From: Oscillospiraceae bacterium
GTDB lineage: Bacteria; Bacillota; Clostridia; Oscillospirales; Oscillospiraceae
Direction: 5' to 3'
Assembly (NCBI GenBank): GCA_029065305.1
Contig: JAIEIQ010000218.1
Span: forward strand, 1-6,398
Length of the DNA stretch: 6,398 nucleotides
How positions within the stretch are numbered: the stretch's first letter is position 1; the number at the start of each line of letters is the position of its first letter. Positions 5,708 to 6,398 of the stretch are shown piece after piece. The notes under the pieces are model-generated. The model worked only from the letters and a program-made list of their open reading frames with translations, was not told the origin of the DNA and did no database searches. The translations under genes were made by a program, and so were the position numbers.

Positions 5708-5758
5708 CAGACATAGTATGAACAGAAACTAGTTGCGTAAAAATGGCAGATATAGTAT
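5708..5758 (+). repeat. 12-bp direct repeat over both divergent -10 regions
   Basis: CAGACATAGTAT (5708-5719) and CAGATATAGTAT (5747-5758) match at 11 of 12 bases with starts 39 nt apart. The left copy covers the predicted cca -10 and the right copy runs into the murC -10. They could be paired sites for one regulator or simply similar AT-rich promoter sequence; no regulator is identified. Confidence 0.4.
5713..5741 (-). promoter_or_regulatory. Predicted sigma-A promoter of cca-nfo
   Basis: On the minus strand: -35 TTTACG (5741-5736, 4 of 6 consensus), a 17-nt spacer, and -10 TACTAT (5718-5713, 4 of 6). The start point near 5706 leaves a leader of about 50 nt to the cca ATG. It is the best match in the intergenic region for this direction, but both boxes are imperfect. 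Confidence 0.5.
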
Positions 5759-5761
5759 AAT
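5733..5761 (+). promoter_or_regulatory. Predicted sigma-A promoter of murC
   Basis: A perfect -10, TATAAT (5756-5761), lies 17 nt after TTGCGT (5733-5738, 3 of 6 consensus). The start point would be near 5768, giving a leader of about 47 nt before the murC ATG. The -35 overlaps the -35 of the divergent cca promoter by 3 bp (5736-5738). There is no other TATAAT in the gap. Confidence 0.65.
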
Positions 5762-5814
5762 ATATTTCCGCGAAAAATGCAAATACCGGCTGACCGCCGT
5801 TTGGGAGGGTTCCA

Positions 5815-6398
5815 ATGACCCATACTGAGACAAAAATTCAGCACTACATCGCCCCCGGCCGCAGGGTCCACCTGGCGGGCATCGGCGGCGTGTCCATGAG
5901 CCCTCTGGCCGAGGTGCTCCACGGCATGGGCCTGTCCGTCCAGGGCAGCGACCAGTCCGACAGCACCGCGGTGGAGCGCCTGCGCTCCATGGGCATCTCC
6001 GTCCACGTGGGCCACGAGGCCAGCGGCATCGCCGGGGCGGAGTTCGTCATCCGCACCGCCGCCATCCATGACGACAACCCGGAGATCGCCGCCGCCCGGG
6101 CCTCGGGCATCCCGGTCTTTGAGCGGGCGGAGGCCTGGGGGGCCATCATGCGGCGCTATGAGAACGCCGTGTGCATCGCCGGCACCCACGGCAAAACCAC
6201 CACCACCTCCATGACCACCCACATCTTCATGGCCGCTCAGGCGGACCCCACGGTGATGATCGGCGGCACCCTGCCCATGCTCCACAGCGGCTACCGGGTG
6301 GGGAAGGGGGACACCATTATTCTGGAGTCCTGCGAGTACTGCAACAGCTTCCTCCACTTCTTCCCCACCGTGGCGGTGGTGCTGAACGTGGAGGCGGA
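5815..6398 (+). CDS. murC: UDP-N-acetylmuramate--L-alanine ligase, N-terminal part
   Basis: The frame is open from ATG 5815-5817 to the right edge (194 complete codons); full-length MurC is about 450-490 residues, so less than half is present. The enzyme joins L-alanine to UDP-MurNAc using ATP, the first peptide step of peptidoglycan precursor synthesis, in the cytoplasm. Visible elements are the Rossmann-like HLAGIGGVSMSPLAEVL (19-35) for UDP-sugar binding, SDQSD (45-49), the Mur ligase P-loop AGTHGKTTTTSM (122-133), and a central-domain segment ILESCEYCNSFLHFFPTVAV (169-188), which aligns with the acidic EADESDxSFL region of other MurC proteins. GGAGG (5804-5808) lies 6 nt upstream of the ATG. 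Mpl is an alternative Mur ligase, but the opening and P-loop context favour MurC. It diverges from cca. Confidence 0.9.
   Translation, partial: MTHTETKIQHYIAPGRRVHLAGIGGVSMSPLAEVLHGMGLSVQGSDQSDSTAVERLRSMGISVHVGHEASGIAGAEFVIRTAAIHDDNPEIAAARASGIPVFERAEAWGAIMRRYENAVCIAGTHGKTTTTSMTTHIFMAAQADPTVMIGGTLPMLHSGYRVGKGDTIILESCEYCNSFLHFFPTVAVVLNVEA

Noticed and set aside
5584..6357. 257-codon minus-strand frame opposite murC
   Set aside because: It spans the AT-rich divergent promoter region and overlaps both cca and murC, and it has no domain signal.
1..6398. CRISPR arrays, tRNA or rRNA genes, insertion sequences, phage genes
   Set aside because: I looked on both strands and saw no spaced direct repeat array, cloverleaf, transposase or terminal inverted repeats.

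Overview
The window reads as chromosomal DNA from a high-GC anaerobic Firmicute, most likely an Oscillospiraceae-type gut Clostridium (Flavonifractor, Lawsonibacter or Intestinimonas-like). This is inferred from strong GC bias at third codon positions, AGGAGG-type ribosome binding sites, AT-rich sigma-A promoters, and protein families typical of Clostridia: HAAS/DUF1700 membrane proteins with PadR, a copper-amine-oxidase-N-like stalk domain, and an HD-containing CCA enzyme. No organism-specific marker is present, so the genus is a guess.

Layout, left to right. Positions 1-195 (+) are the C-terminal end of a membrane transporter, probably major facilitator superfamily. Positions 196-303 are a convergent intergenic region with nested inverted repeats and a perfect 18-bp stem that probably terminates transcription from both sides. 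Four minus-strand units follow, here from left to right, which is opposite to transcription: a secreted stalk-domain protein (304-1272) behind an ECF-sigma-like promoter; a PadR regulator (1357-1668); a large internally duplicated HAAS/DUF1700-like membrane protein (1672-3402); then nfo (endonuclease IV, 3484-4326) and cca (tRNA nucleotidyltransferase, 4323-5654). A 160-bp AT-rich divergent promoter region separates cca from murC (5815 to the right edge, +).

There are two themes. The right half is housekeeping: cca and nfo form a translationally coupled pair (stop and start overlap as GTGA) and fire divergently from murC with overlapping -35 regions. The left half is a small accessory regulatory locus. 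A sigma-A promoter whose -35 overlaps the nfo stop codon is followed at its start point by a 23-bp near-perfect palindrome. It drives the HAAS protein and then padR, separated by 3 nt, so PadR autorepression is the simplest reading. A secreted protein with an independent ECF-type promoter follows. This suggests an envelope-sensing or envelope-stress module, and it is the most interesting part of the window. The duplicated HAAS protein, the HAAS-before-padR order and the ECF promoter are unusual enough to check. Nothing here proves a new system, and the cognate ECF sigma gene is not in the window.
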